Below the pieces are notes generated by a model. It was given only the letters and a program-made list of their open reading frames with translations. It was not told where the DNA came from and ran no database searches. A stretch of 35,413 nucleotides of DNA from Nitrospirota bacterium. Lineage in GTDB: Bacteria > Nitrospirota > Thermodesulfovibrionia > Thermodesulfovibrionales > JdFR-85. Position 1 is the first letter of the stretch, and each line of letters opens with the position of its first letter. The stretch covers positions 1 to 35,413 of the forward strand of contig WGEZ01000057.1 in the NCBI GenBank assembly GCA_015492515.1. The letters are read 5' to 3'. This document shows positions 16,282 through 24,721 of this stretch, one piece after another. Made by a program: the position numbers and the translations under genes.

Positions 16282-17375
16282 GCGGAGCGTCAAGGATGGT
16301 TTTGCTTCAGGCGGTGGTCCTCGTCGTCAGCCTGATCGTCTCCTTCTCCTACACCGCCGAGGCCCAGGCGCTGCTTCAGGCCGGGATGGACGCACCCCCC
16401 TTCTCCCTCAAGGACATCGAGGGCCGTGAGGTGAGCCTCTCGGGATACTCCGACAGGAAGGCCGTCGTGGTCGTGTTCTGGTCCACCTGGAGCGCCAACT
16501 CAAGGAAGGCCCTGAAGCGTTTCGAGGAGTTCTACAGGAAGTACAGGGCGAGGGGGATAGAGGTGATCGGCATAAACGCGGACAGACAGGTCCTTTCCGA
16601 CAAGGACATCGAGGAGATAAAGGGGTTTGTAGGGGGGCTTGATATCACCTTCCCCGTGCTCCTCGACAGGGGGTTGAGGACCTTCCACAGCTACAACGTG
16701 ATCGCCCTGCCCTCGACGATAGTGATCACGGGGGGGAAGATCGCCTACGAGCTGCCCGGCTTCCCCCTTGTCGGTACGGAGGAGATGTTCGACTACCTGC
16801 TGGTGCTCGCCGGAGAGAGCCCGAGGAGGAAGGTCGAACCGGGATACAGGCCGCCCCATCGGGCTGTTGCGGACACGAACCTGGCTAGACAGTTCATGAG
16901 GAAGAGGATGTATGCCATGGCCCGGCCCCTGCTCAGGAAGGCGATCGACAGGGCGCCTGAGTACATGCTCCCCTACGTCGAACTGGCCAGGGTCTACGAG
17001 GAGGAGGGCAGAGGCGGGGAGGCGGAGGCCGTGTTGAGGAAGGCCCTCTCCGTGAAGCCCGGCAATGTGGTGGTGATGACAGAGCTGGGGCACCTCCTTT
17101 CGAAGGAGGGCAAGACGAAGGAGGCCCTCAAGGTCCTCAGGGAGGCGGTGAAGGACGACTCCTACACCCCGGCTCACTACTACCTGGCCTACGCCCTCTT
17201 CAGGGACGGACGGATGAAGGAGGCGCTGGAGGCCTTCGAGAGGGCCATCTCCCTGAACCCCTACGATACCAGGGCCTACATGCTGAGGGCGGAGGCCTAC
17301 GAGGCCGCGGGCATGTCGAAGGAGGCCGCCGCTGACTACAGGAAGGCCCTCGAGCTCCTCCTGAAGCTCCGTTGA
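16278..17375 (+). CDS. Cysteine-free thioredoxin-fold/TPR fusion, 365 aa
   Basis: A signal peptide (about 8-30, ending TAEAQA) is followed by a TlpA/AhpC-type thioredoxin fold (about 36-175), including the cis-proline region IALPSTIVI, and then about four TPRs (about 200-360). In the active-site position, where relatives have WCxxC, it reads WSANS (71-75). Both cysteines are serine, and no cysteine occurs anywhere in the protein. It therefore cannot do dithiol redox chemistry and is probably a binding module or scaffold derived from a cytochrome-maturation thioredoxin. It lies between two multiheme cytochrome genes, with 4-base and 1-base junctions, so a structural role in the same complex is likely. 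Confidence 0.9.
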   Translation: MSGASRMVLLQAVVLVVSLIVSFSYTAEAQALLQAGMDAPPFSLKDIEGREVSLSGYSDRKAVVVVFWSTWSANSRKALKRFEEFYRKYRARGIEVIGINADRQVLSDKDIEEIKGFVGGLDITFPVLLDRGLRTFHSYNVIALPSTIVITGGKIAYELPGFPLVGTEEMFDYLLVLAGESPRRKVEPGYRPPHRAVADTNLARQFMRKRMYAMARPLLRKAIDRAPEYMLPYVELARVYEEEGRGGEAEAVLRKALSVKPGNVVVMTELGHLLSKEGKTKEALKVLREAVKDDSYTPAHYYLAYALFRDGRMKEALEAFERAISLNPYDTRAYMLRAEAYEAAGMSKEAAADYRKALELLLKLR

Positions 17376-17376
17376 G

Positions 17377-18360
17377 ATGAGGGCGGTCGTCTTTGTGCTG
17401 ATGATCTCCGCAGCCCTCGGCCTCCCGGTTCGGTCAGATGCCTCCGAGGGCTTCACCGTCGTCGAGCCCCTTGACGGGAGCTCCTTTGAATGGGAGCTGG
17501 TGACGGTGGTGGTGAGGCTGAGGACCGAAGGCGTCGAGGGGGTCCTGGTGAGGGTCGGTGAAGGGGAGACGAGGGTGCCCCTCAGCGAGGGGAGGAGATA
17601 CATCTGCCTCACCGTAACCCTCGAGTACGGGCCGAACGAGATCGTCGTGAGCACCGAGGCAGGGGGGGAGGTGGTGGAGTCGGAGAGGTTGAGGGTCTTC
17701 TACAGGTCGGACGTCTCCAAGGAGTACAGGGTCATCCCGCCAGGGTTCCGACGGAGACCCTTCCACCTGCGGTCCAGGGAGGACAACTGCAGGGGATGCC
17801 ACAGGATGGACGTCACGGAGACGGACCTGAAGCCTGTGAGGAGCGTGGACTCGCTCTGTCATCGATGTCACGGGAGGATAACCGCCTACAGCAACGTCCA
17901 CGGCCCTGCAGCGAAATGGGACTGCCTCCGGTGCCATGACCCGGCCTCGAGCCCCCTCAGGTATGAGACACCGAAGCCGGACAGGGACCTCTGCTTCCGC
18001 TGTCACGAGGAGAAGAGGCAGCAGTGGAAGACGAGGAAGTACTTCCACGGACCGGCGGCGACGGGGAAGTGCTCCATCTGCCACAACCCCCACGGCTCGG
18101 AGAACATCTTCAGGCTGAGGAAGCCGATATGGGACCTCTGCGTCTCGTGCCACGAGGAGAAGGGCTCGGGGAGGCACGTCCTCGCAGGTTTTGTATTCGG
18201 CGACGCCCACCCCACGAGGGGGAGGCCCGACCCGGTACGCTACGGCAGGGAGCTCGTCTGTTCGAGCTGCCACGACCCTCATGCATCCAACTCACGCTAC
18301 CTCTTTGCCAACGACGTGCTGAGCCCAGGGAGCCTCTGCCGGATGTGTCACAGGAAGTGA
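17377..18360 (+). CDS. Exported octaheme c-type cytochrome with N-terminal Ig-like domain
   Basis: The product has 327 residues. A signal peptide (MRAVVFVLMISAALGLPVRSDA) leads into a beta-sandwich of about 85 residues (FTVVEPLDGSSFEWELVTVVV...), of a type seen in bacterial Ig-like domains. Eight CxxCH sites follow: CRGCH, CHRCH, CLRCH, CFRCH, CSICH, CVSCH, CSSCH and CRMCH, the last only three residues from the C-terminus. The motif context (HGPAA..., NPHGSENIFRL) resembles that of the large cytochrome at the head of this operon, so they share a family. It is the last gene of the 14412-18360 operon. Confidence 0.92.
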   Translation: MRAVVFVLMISAALGLPVRSDASEGFTVVEPLDGSSFEWELVTVVVRLRTEGVEGVLVRVGEGETRVPLSEGRRYICLTVTLEYGPNEIVVSTEAGGEVVESERLRVFYRSDVSKEYRVIPPGFRRRPFHLRSREDNCRGCHRMDVTETDLKPVRSVDSLCHRCHGRITAYSNVHGPAAKWDCLRCHDPASSPLRYETPKPDRDLCFRCHEEKRQQWKTRKYFHGPAATGKCSICHNPHGSENIFRLRKPIWDLCVSCHEEKGSGRHVLAGFVFGDAHPTRGRPDPVRYGRELVCSSCHDPHASNSRYLFANDVLSPGSLCRMCHRK

Positions 18361-18423
18361 TGCCCGCCACCCCGTGGATCAGACGATCCATACCAGACAG
18401 ACGGCACGGACGAACAACCCTTG

Positions 18424-18452
18424 TTGACAGTGGGGCTTTCCATATGTTAATA
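18424..18452 (+). promoter_or_regulatory. Promoter for the NHL lipoprotein gene
   Basis: A perfect TTGACA (18424-18429) with a 17-base spacer reaches TTAATA (18447-18452), a poor -10. The ATG follows 7 bases later, so this promoter would give little or no leader. No strong ribosome site is present before ATG 18460. Confidence 0.4.
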
Positions 18453-18459
18453 AAGAAGC

Positions 18460-19521
18460 ATGTTGCAGTCATACCGGTTACTCGCCGCCGTCTTTATCAC
18501 CGCACTGCTGGCTGCCTGCGCCCCGCCCGAGAAGAAGGAGGTCGAGCTGTACTGGCCTTTGCCTCCCGAGAAGCCGAGGATAAAGTGGGTCGGCTGGATA
18601 AGGGGGGAGACGGACATCAAGGAGACCGATGCAGGCGAGCAGCTCCTCAAGACCATCGTGGGTGAGAAGGACAGGGGCATCCTCCTCGGAAAGCCCTACG
18701 GTGTGCACGCCTCGAAGGGAAGGGTGTACGTCACCGACACGGGAGCGGGTAAGGTCGCCGTCTTCGACAGGAAGGCGGGGAAGGCCTTCTACATCGGTGA
18801 GGAGGGCCTGGGGATGCTCAAGAAGCCGATAGGGGTCGTCACCGACGGAGAGGGTAACATATACGTCACCGACACGGCCCAGGACAGGGCGGTCGTCTAC
18901 GACAGAAACGGGAAGTTCCTCCGCGCCCTCGGCGGCAAGGACCAGTTCAAGCAGCCCGTGGGCATCGCCGTGAACGACGGCCTCGGCAGGGTCTACGTGG
19001 TGGATACGAAGAAGCACGCCGTTCAGGTCTTCTCAAAGGACGGCGCGTTCCTCTTCGAGTTCGGCAAGAGGGGGACCGGTGACGGTGAGTTCAACTTCCC
19101 CACCAACATATTCATCGACAGGAAGGGGAGGGTCCTGGTCACGGACAGCATGAACTTCCGGGTCCAGATATTCGACCCCGACGGGAGGTTCATAAAGAAG
19201 TTCGGCCGGATAGGGGATGTCCCGGGGATGTTCGCGAGGCCGAAGGGGATCGCCGTGGACTCGGAGGGGCATATCTACGTGGTGGATGCGGCCTTCAACA
19301 ACGTCCAGATATTCAACGAGGAGGGCCGGATACTCCTCTTCTTCGGAGAGATGGGGGTCGGACCGGGGAGGTTCTGGCTCCCCGCCGGGATGTGGATTGA
19401 TGAAAACGACCTGATCTATGTGGCGGATCAGTACAACAGGAGAGTGAACATATTCCAGTACCTGGGCGAGAAGTACAGGAAGGCCCGGAAGAGAGAAACC
19501 GGTCAAGAGGTATCCCGGTGA
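18460..19521 (+). CDS. NHL-repeat (six-bladed propeller) lipoprotein
   Basis: A lipoprotein signal is clear: LLAAC with C20 as the lipidated cysteine, followed by Ala, which favours outer-membrane sorting. After the conserved lead-in WPLPPEKPRIKWV come about six NHL blades of the form 'KPIGVVTDGEGNIYVTDTAQDRAVVYDRNGKFL'. NHL propellers bind proteins or ligands. Many lie beside multiheme cytochrome genes, where their exact role is not settled. The 353-residue protein is a paralog of the NHL protein at 26543, which keeps the same lead-in but has no lipidation cysteine. Confidence 0.9.
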   Translation: MLQSYRLLAAVFITALLAACAPPEKKEVELYWPLPPEKPRIKWVGWIRGETDIKETDAGEQLLKTIVGEKDRGILLGKPYGVHASKGRVYVTDTGAGKVAVFDRKAGKAFYIGEEGLGMLKKPIGVVTDGEGNIYVTDTAQDRAVVYDRNGKFLRALGGKDQFKQPVGIAVNDGLGRVYVVDTKKHAVQVFSKDGAFLFEFGKRGTGDGEFNFPTNIFIDRKGRVLVTDSMNFRVQIFDPDGRFIKKFGRIGDVPGMFARPKGIAVDSEGHIYVVDAAFNNVQIFNEEGRILLFFGEMGVGPGRFWLPAGMWIDENDLIYVADQYNRRVNIFQYLGEKYRKARKRETGQEVSR

Positions 19522-19562
19522 GAGGGTAGGCGTACGACCCCGGAGCCCGCACCCCGAGATCA

Positions 19563-20540
19563 ATGGCCCGTTGCCCGTCGGCTCAATCAAGGATAGCGAT
19601 CCTCATCCCCTGCCACAACGAGGAGAAGACCATAGCCTCTGTGGTAAGGGACTTCAGATCAGAGCTTCCCCATGCCGAGATCTACGTCTATGACAACAAC
19701 TCCACTGACCGGACCGTGGAGGAGGCGAGGCGGGCGGGGGCGCTGATCCGGTTCGAGAGGAGACAGGGGAAGGGCAACGTCGTCCGTTCCATGTTCAGGG
19801 AGGTGGAGGCCGACGTCTACGTGCTCGTCGACGGCGACGGGACGTATCCACCGGAGAGCGTCCACGACCTGATCGCCCCGGTCCTGGAGGACGAGGCGGA
19901 CATGGTGATCGGTTCCCGTCTTCACGCCCAGTCCGAGAGCAGGTTCAACCCGATAAACCGGATGGGGAACAGGCTCTTCCTGCTGCTGCTGAACACCGTC
20001 TTCAGGGTCCAGCTGACGGACCTCCTCTCCGGCTACAGGGCCTTCAGCAGGCGTTTCGTCAAGGGCCTCCCTCTGTTGAGCCGGGGCTTCGAGATAGAGA
20101 CGGAGCTGACCGTCAAGGGCCTTGAGCGGGGCTACAGGGTCATGGAGGTGCCCGTCGACCTCTCGCCGAGGCCCGAGGGGAGCTCGTCGAAGATCAGGAT
20201 CTTCCGCGACGGCATGCTGATCTTCAATACGATCTTCGCCCTGCTGAGGGATTACAAGCCGATGACCGCCTTCGGCATGGCGGGGCTGATACTCGTCCTG
20301 GCCGGTTTGTTGCCCGGTGCGGTGGTGGTGGAGGAGTTCATCTCCACGGGGTACATCCAGCGTGTCCCATCGGCGATACTCGCCGTCGGGCTCGTGCTCT
20401 CAGGGCTCATCGTTGCCTTCGTCGGTCTGATCCTCCACACCATCGCGCGGCGGTTCCAGGAACTCGACCGCCAGCTCCAGGGCATAAGCGAGGCGATCCA
20501 CGGGGATAGAGGAGGGGACGACAGGGGTGTAGATGTATAG
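19563..20540 (+). CDS. GT2 glycosyltransferase (polyprenyl-phosphate hexose synthase type)
   Basis: Probably moves a sugar from a nucleotide donor to a membrane polyprenyl phosphate. The GT-A fold signatures are present: ILIPCHNEEKTI, YDNNSTDRT, the metal-binding VDGDGTYP, and GSRL. Two membrane helices follow (about 240-265 and 275-300), as in DPM1/GtrB-like enzymes with a C-terminal anchor. The product has 325 residues. It overlaps the methyltransferase gene by 8 bases. Together with the GT-C protein two genes on, it makes a plausible sugar-transfer pathway to exported proteins. The sugar is not predictable. Confidence 0.9.
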   Translation: MARCPSAQSRIAILIPCHNEEKTIASVVRDFRSELPHAEIYVYDNNSTDRTVEEARRAGALIRFERRQGKGNVVRSMFREVEADVYVLVDGDGTYPPESVHDLIAPVLEDEADMVIGSRLHAQSESRFNPINRMGNRLFLLLLNTVFRVQLTDLLSGYRAFSRRFVKGLPLLSRGFEIETELTVKGLERGYRVMEVPVDLSPRPEGSSSKIRIFRDGMLIFNTIFALLRDYKPMTAFGMAGLILVLAGLLPGAVVVEEFISTGYIQRVPSAILAVGLVLSGLIVAFVGLILHTIARRFQELDRQLQGISEAIHGDRGGDDRGVDV

Positions 20541-21240
20541 TGCGGACCCCGTTGTGCGCGACCTGGAGGTGATGGCCTCGGCCGTCAATTACAGGAGATG
20601 GGTCTACGGACTTATCAGCGGATACATCGGCGAAAGGGTCGTGGAGCTCGGGGCCGGTATCGGCAACTTCACCGAGATGCTCCTGGGCCGGAGGGTCGTT
20701 GTGGCCGTGGACAGGCACCCACCCTGCATCGAGTATCTGAAGAGGCGCTTCTCCGGCAGGGTCGTCACCGTGAATCTCGATATCTCCGGACCGGGGCTCT
20801 CCGAGCTCAGCCGCTACAGGCCTGACACGGTCATCTGCCTGAACGTCCTCGAGCACCTGAGGGATGACCTGACGGTGCTCCTCGGGATCCACCGGCTCGT
20901 GGAGGACGGGGGGCACCTGATCCTCATGGTCCCGGCATTCTCCTTCCTCTACGGCAGCATCGACCGCCTCGTGGGGCATCAGAGGCGGTACAGCAGAGGA
21001 GAGGTGGTCGGGAAGCTCACCCGCTCCGGGTTCAAGGTGAAGGATGTCTTCTACATGAACTCCCTGGGGGTGGCGGGCTGGTTCCTGAACAACCGGGTGC
21101 TCCGTATCGGTGGGGAGTCGCCCCGGCAGGTGAGGTTCTACGACAGGTTCGTGGTCCCCTGGCTGAGCCGCCTCGAGGCGGTGATGAGGCCCCCCTTCGG
21201 GATGTCCCTGATCGGAGTGGGTGGAAAGGAGGGGGGCTGA
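20533..21240 (+). CDS. Class I SAM-dependent methyltransferase
   Basis: A 235-residue protein with a clear SAM-binding motif I, VVELGAGIGNF (36-46), an acidic motif II (VVAVDRH), and CLNVLEHL at motif IV, the pattern of UbiE/Methyltransf_11-type enzymes. The substrate is unknown. Its position between a GT2 enzyme and a GT-C membrane protein suggests a lipid-linked sugar or the glycan. ATG 20533 overlaps the previous gene, and its stop shares a base with the next start (TGATG), so the three genes are translationally coupled. Confidence 0.88.
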   Translation: MYSADPVVRDLEVMASAVNYRRWVYGLISGYIGERVVELGAGIGNFTEMLLGRRVVVAVDRHPPCIEYLKRRFSGRVVTVNLDISGPGLSELSRYRPDTVICLNVLEHLRDDLTVLLGIHRLVEDGGHLILMVPAFSFLYGSIDRLVGHQRRYSRGEVVGKLTRSGFKVKDVFYMNSLGVAGWFLNNRVLRIGGESPRQVRFYDRFVVPWLSRLEAVMRPPFGMSLIGVGGKEGG

Positions 21241-23648
21241 TGACCGGAGGGCGGTTGAACCATGAGCGGGCGGTCACCTGCCTCTTCCTGGCCTCGGTCT
21301 TCCTCCTTGCACTGACGAAGGTCCAGGACACCGATGCATGGATGCACCTCAGCTTCGGGCGGCTCATCTGGGAGCTGGGAGGGCTGCCGGAGAAGGAGCC
21401 CTTCATCTACCCGAGCCTTGACAGACCCTTCTCCTACAGCTCCTGGCTCTTCGGTCTCCTGTACTATGCCGCCTACCGGGTCTTCGACCTCTACGGACCG
21501 GTGCTGCTGAAGGCCCTCACCGTCACGGCGGCGTTCTCCATACTCCTGAAGGACTCCCTCCTGCCGGGAAGGAACATGGTGGTCTCAGCCCTGACGATGA
21601 CGGTCGTCGTGATCATGGCCAGGCACCGCTTCGTGCTCAGGCCCGACACCTTCCTGATGCTCTTCCTCTCCTTCAGCATCTATGCACTGAACGCCTACCT
21701 CTACGAGGGCAGGAGGTACCTCTACGCCCTCCCCCTGGTCCATTTGCTCTGGGCGAACAGCCACTCGAGCATAAACCTGATGTTCGTGCCCTTCCTCTCC
21801 TTCATCGTCGGCGGGCTGATCCAGATCCAGCTCGAGAGGCGGGGGCTTGTCTTCTCCCGCACACCGACGCCCTCCCGGCTGAAGAGGGTGGGTGTTCTGT
21901 TCATCGCCTCCTTCGCCGCTTCACTGGTGAGCCCCTATTTCTTGGATCAGTACACCTTCGGCGCCCAGTTCCTGGCATCGGACTGGTGGAGGCAGGAGAT
22001 CATAGAGCTGGCCAGCCCGACGTGGCAGACCACCAAGTGGCCTTTCGTCACCGCAGCCGCCCTCGGCCTCAGCTTCCTCCTGAACCGGAGGCAGCCCTCG
22101 CTCATCCATCTCCTCCTGGTGGTCCCCTTCGCCGTCCTCGCCTTCACCGCCCTGAGGTTCGTCTTCCTCTTCGGGATCGTCTCCGGGCCTGTCCTGGCGA
22201 GGAACGTCTCCCTCTCCCTCCGTGACTCGGGGGTGCTGAGGAGGCTCCTCAGCGGCAGGGCGGCGACGGCCGTCGTCTCGGTCTGGATACTCGGTTATTC
22301 AGCACTCACCCTCCTGGCCGTCGAGCCCTTCGGCAACAGGCCGATGGCCTTCGGTTTCGGCTTCGACTACACCTTTGTGCCCGAGGGTGCGCTCAGCTAC
22401 ATGGACCGGAGGGGCATAACCGGAAGGGTCTTCAACCTCTTCCAGTGGGGGGGCTACATCACCTGGAGGGACTACCCGGAGAGGACGGCCTTCGTCGACG
22501 GAAGGGGGTACCTCCCGGTGGGGCTGCTGGAGAGACAGAACCTGGCACGGCGGAGGCCCCTCGTCCTGGACGAACTCCACGAGACCTACGGGTTCGAATC
22601 GATACTCGTGGAGTATCCCATAGACGACGCAGGCGTATCGGGGATACCCTACGATACGGACCTCTCCCTCTCACACGAGGGATGGGCCCTCGTCTACTGG
22701 GACGACGTCGCCCTCCTGTACCTGAGGAGGGGCGGGCCATATGAGGGGGTGATAAGGGAGGACGAGTACAGGTTCATAAAGCCTGCCAACAGGATCGCCG
22801 CCGTGAGGGCGCGCCTCCGTGATCCCGGGTTCAGAGAGGGCCTCATCGCCGAGCTGAAGCGGAACATCAAGGAGACGGGCTCATCCAAGGCCCATGCCTT
22901 CCTCGGCTTCGTGTACAACGAGATCGGGCTCTACAGGGAGGCGATAGAGGTCCTCTCGAAGGTGAGGGACGTCAGGCCCGTCGGCCACCTTGCAGACGCC
23001 TACAGCGGTATCGCCTACGCCTACGGCAACCTCGGAGACCTGGAGAAGGCCGTCAGCTACTACAGGAGGTCGCTGCAGGAGGAGAAGAACGCCACCACCC
23101 TCTACAACCTGGGCATAGCCTTCCTCAAGATGGGTGAGAAGAGGGAGGCGGCCCGGTACCTGTCGAGGGCGGTGGAGCTGAACCGGAACCTCATCTCCGC
23201 CTATCCCCAGCTGATCGGCATCTACCGCAGCCTCGGCATGGCGGAGGAGGCGGAGAGGACCGAGAGGATGTACAGCGCTGCAAAGGCCGGCAGCAGGGGC
23301 GAGGAGCACTTCAAGAAGGCCCTGAAGGCCTACTTCGAGAAGAGATACGACGTTGCAGCCAGGGAGTACCGAAGGTCCATCGAGGTGAACCCGGCCAACC
23401 CGGCCCCCTACAGCAACCTCGGCTACATCTACTTCGATATGGGTATGATGGACCGGGCCTATGAGTACCAGAGGATGGCCCTCGACATCGACCCCGACTT
23501 CGCAAACGCCCACTACGGCCTGGCCCTGATATACAGGAAGGCCGGTGACCGTGAGATGGCGGTGAAGCACTTCAAGGAGTACATAAGGGTCGAACCCAGG
23601 GGTTACTACACCAGGAGGGCGAAGGAGGCGATCGAGGCGCTGAGATGA
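21240..23648 (+). CDS. GT-C-like polytopic membrane protein with C-terminal TPR domain, 802 aa
   Basis: The N-terminal half (about 1-400) is hydrophobic, with roughly nine to ten membrane helices. The first periplasmic loop carries DTDAWMHLSFGRLI and LPEKEPFIY, a signature of GT-C-type membrane glycosyltransferases, in which an acidic pair after the first helix takes part in catalysis. A soluble segment (about 400-540) is followed by about six TPRs (550-800, for example NPAPYSNLGYIYFDMGMMDRAYEYQRMALDIDP). I read it as a periplasmic-facing transferase using a polyprenyl-linked sugar made by the GT2 enzyme upstream. The family is common but its acceptors are largely unknown. Start ATG 21240 has AAAGGAGG upstream. 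Confidence 0.85.
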   Translation: MTGGRLNHERAVTCLFLASVFLLALTKVQDTDAWMHLSFGRLIWELGGLPEKEPFIYPSLDRPFSYSSWLFGLLYYAAYRVFDLYGPVLLKALTVTAAFSILLKDSLLPGRNMVVSALTMTVVVIMARHRFVLRPDTFLMLFLSFSIYALNAYLYEGRRYLYALPLVHLLWANSHSSINLMFVPFLSFIVGGLIQIQLERRGLVFSRTPTPSRLKRVGVLFIASFAASLVSPYFLDQYTFGAQFLASDWWRQEIIELASPTWQTTKWPFVTAAALGLSFLLNRRQPSLIHLLLVVPFAVLAFTALRFVFLFGIVSGPVLARNVSLSLRDSGVLRRLLSGRAATAVVSVWILGYSALTLLAVEPFGNRPMAFGFGFDYTFVPEGALSYMDRRGITGRVFNLFQWGGYITWRDYPERTAFVDGRGYLPVGLLERQNLARRRPLVLDELHETYGFESILVEYPIDDAGVSGIPYDTDLSLSHEGWALVYWDDVALLYLRRGGPYEGVIREDEYRFIKPANRIAAVRARLRDPGFREGLIAELKRNIKETGSSKAHAFLGFVYNEIGLYREAIEVLSKVRDVRPVGHLADAYSGIAYAYGNLGDLEKAVSYYRRSLQEEKNATTLYNLGIAFLKMGEKREAARYLSRAVELNRNLISAYPQLIGIYRSLGMAEEAERTERMYSAAKAGSRGEEHFKKALKAYFEKRYDVAAREYRRSIEVNPANPAPYSNLGYIYFDMGMMDRAYEYQRMALDIDPDFANAHYGLALIYRKAGDREMAVKHFKEYIRVEPRGYYTRRAKEAIEALR

Positions 23649-23754
23649 TGGGGCTGCGTGATTTCACCCAGGCGTGCGTATTTTACCGCAGGAGGCCTTC
23701 TCCGGCAGGCTGAAGAAAAGGCCCTTCTTTCAATGGGTTGTCTGAGGCTGTCTG

Positions 23755-23770
23755 TGGCACGGTAATTGCA
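23755..23770 (+). promoter_or_regulatory. Sigma-54 promoter (TGGCACG-N4-TTGCA)
   Basis: TGGCACG (23755-23761), four bases, then TTGCA (23766-23770): a full match to the -24/-12 consensus, with GG and GC exactly 10 bases apart. It lies 80 bases before the tetraheme cytochrome start. Transcription should begin near 23781 and needs an AAA+ enhancer-binding activator, none of which is encoded in this window. Confidence 0.88.
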
Positions 23771-23850
23771 CCCCATCAGGCGGATGGGTCGGGCATTACT
23801 CTAAAGGAATCATTCATTTGGACTATACTGTGAAGGGAGGTGAAGGGGTA

Positions 23851-24531
23851 GTGAAGAGGGCACTATTGGTTTTAACGGCGGTACTGCTCTCCGTCGGGGT
23901 CGCCTATGCGGCGGAGGATGTGAGGAACACGAAGCACAACCTCTCCTCCACGGGCTCGCTCAGTCCGTACCTGACGACCACGACCGACGAGGTCTGCGTC
24001 TTCTGTCACACGCCTCACTTTGCATCCATCGCTGAGGCGCCGCTCTGGAACAGGACGGAGCCGACAGGGCCGTACAACATGTACAGCAGCGCCACCATCG
24101 ACATGACGATCGCCGGTAGTCCGCAGGGTGTATCGCTGGCGTGCCTCAGCTGCCATGACGGCACGGTTGCCTTCGATTCGCTGGTCAACGAACCCGGCAG
24201 CGGGCTGGACACGATCGGGACCTGGTCCTGGAACAACAACGGCAACATCATGACCAGCTCCACCAGTCCTTCAGCGATGATCGGCACGGACCTCACGAAC
24301 GACCACCCGATCTCGATCACCTATGATACCACCAAGGACCCGCAGTTCAGAGCCCCTGTGAACAACAGGATAGCGGTCAACGGCACCAACGTCACGCTGC
24401 CGCTGTACGGTTCGAACAAGGATCAGGTCGAGTGCGGTTCATGCCACAACCCCCATGAGAAGGATGTGGCGACGTTCCTGAGGGTGGCGAACACGGGGAG
24501 CCAGCTCTGTCTGGCCTGTCACATCAAGTAG
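23851..24531 (+). CDS. Exported tetraheme c-type cytochrome
   Basis: Four CxxCH sites: CVFCH, CLSCH, CGSCH and CLACH, the last two residues from the C-terminus. I chose GTG 23851 because GGAGG precedes it by 10 bases and it gives a compact signal peptide (VKRALLVLTAVLLSVGVAYA). A TTG at 23818 would add 11 residues without a ribosome site. The product is 226 residues. It shares a module with the cytochromes at 27592 and 29851: a 'C.(F/Y)CH.PH...PLWN...Y..Y.S' block, 'LCLSCHDGT(V/I)A' (or LACLSCH), and 'TDL..(D/H)HP'. Driven by a sigma-54 promoter and followed by a strong terminator, it is its own transcription unit. Confidence 0.9.
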   Translation: MKRALLVLTAVLLSVGVAYAAEDVRNTKHNLSSTGSLSPYLTTTTDEVCVFCHTPHFASIAEAPLWNRTEPTGPYNMYSSATIDMTIAGSPQGVSLACLSCHDGTVAFDSLVNEPGSGLDTIGTWSWNNNGNIMTSSTSPSAMIGTDLTNDHPISITYDTTKDPQFRAPVNNRIAVNGTNVTLPLYGSNKDQVECGSCHNPHEKDVATFLRVANTGSQLCLACHIK

Positions 24532-24586
24532 CTGGACTTCAGAGGTGGATTTTATCCACAACCGTCAGAGGAGATCGTTTCTCCAT

Positions 24587-24617
24587 GGGGTGTGCGAGAG
24601 GCACACCCCGCTTTTTT
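24587..24617 (+). terminator. Rho-independent terminator after the tetraheme cytochrome
   Basis: A perfect 9-bp stem GGGGTGTGC / GCACACCCC around the loop GAGAG, followed by GC and six T (24612-24617). It lies 55 bases after the cytochrome stop. Confidence 0.93.
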
Positions 24618-24721
24618 GATCCGGGCTGGTTCCATCATTCATTGCTCCCCTGTTTTTGTTGATTTTTGGGTTGTTCATCCTTTATCCTTTAGGATATTTT
24701 TATCTCCTGTAATGAAAAAAG

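Noticed and set aside
16500-17654. 384-codon minus-strand ORF over the thioredoxin/TPR gene
   Set aside because: Spans the junction of two well-supported plus-strand genes and matches nothing recognisable.
23823-23828. TATACT just upstream of the tetraheme cytochrome, as a sigma-70 -10 box
   Set aside because: No matching -35 is seen, and a far better sigma-54 promoter lies 53 bases upstream.
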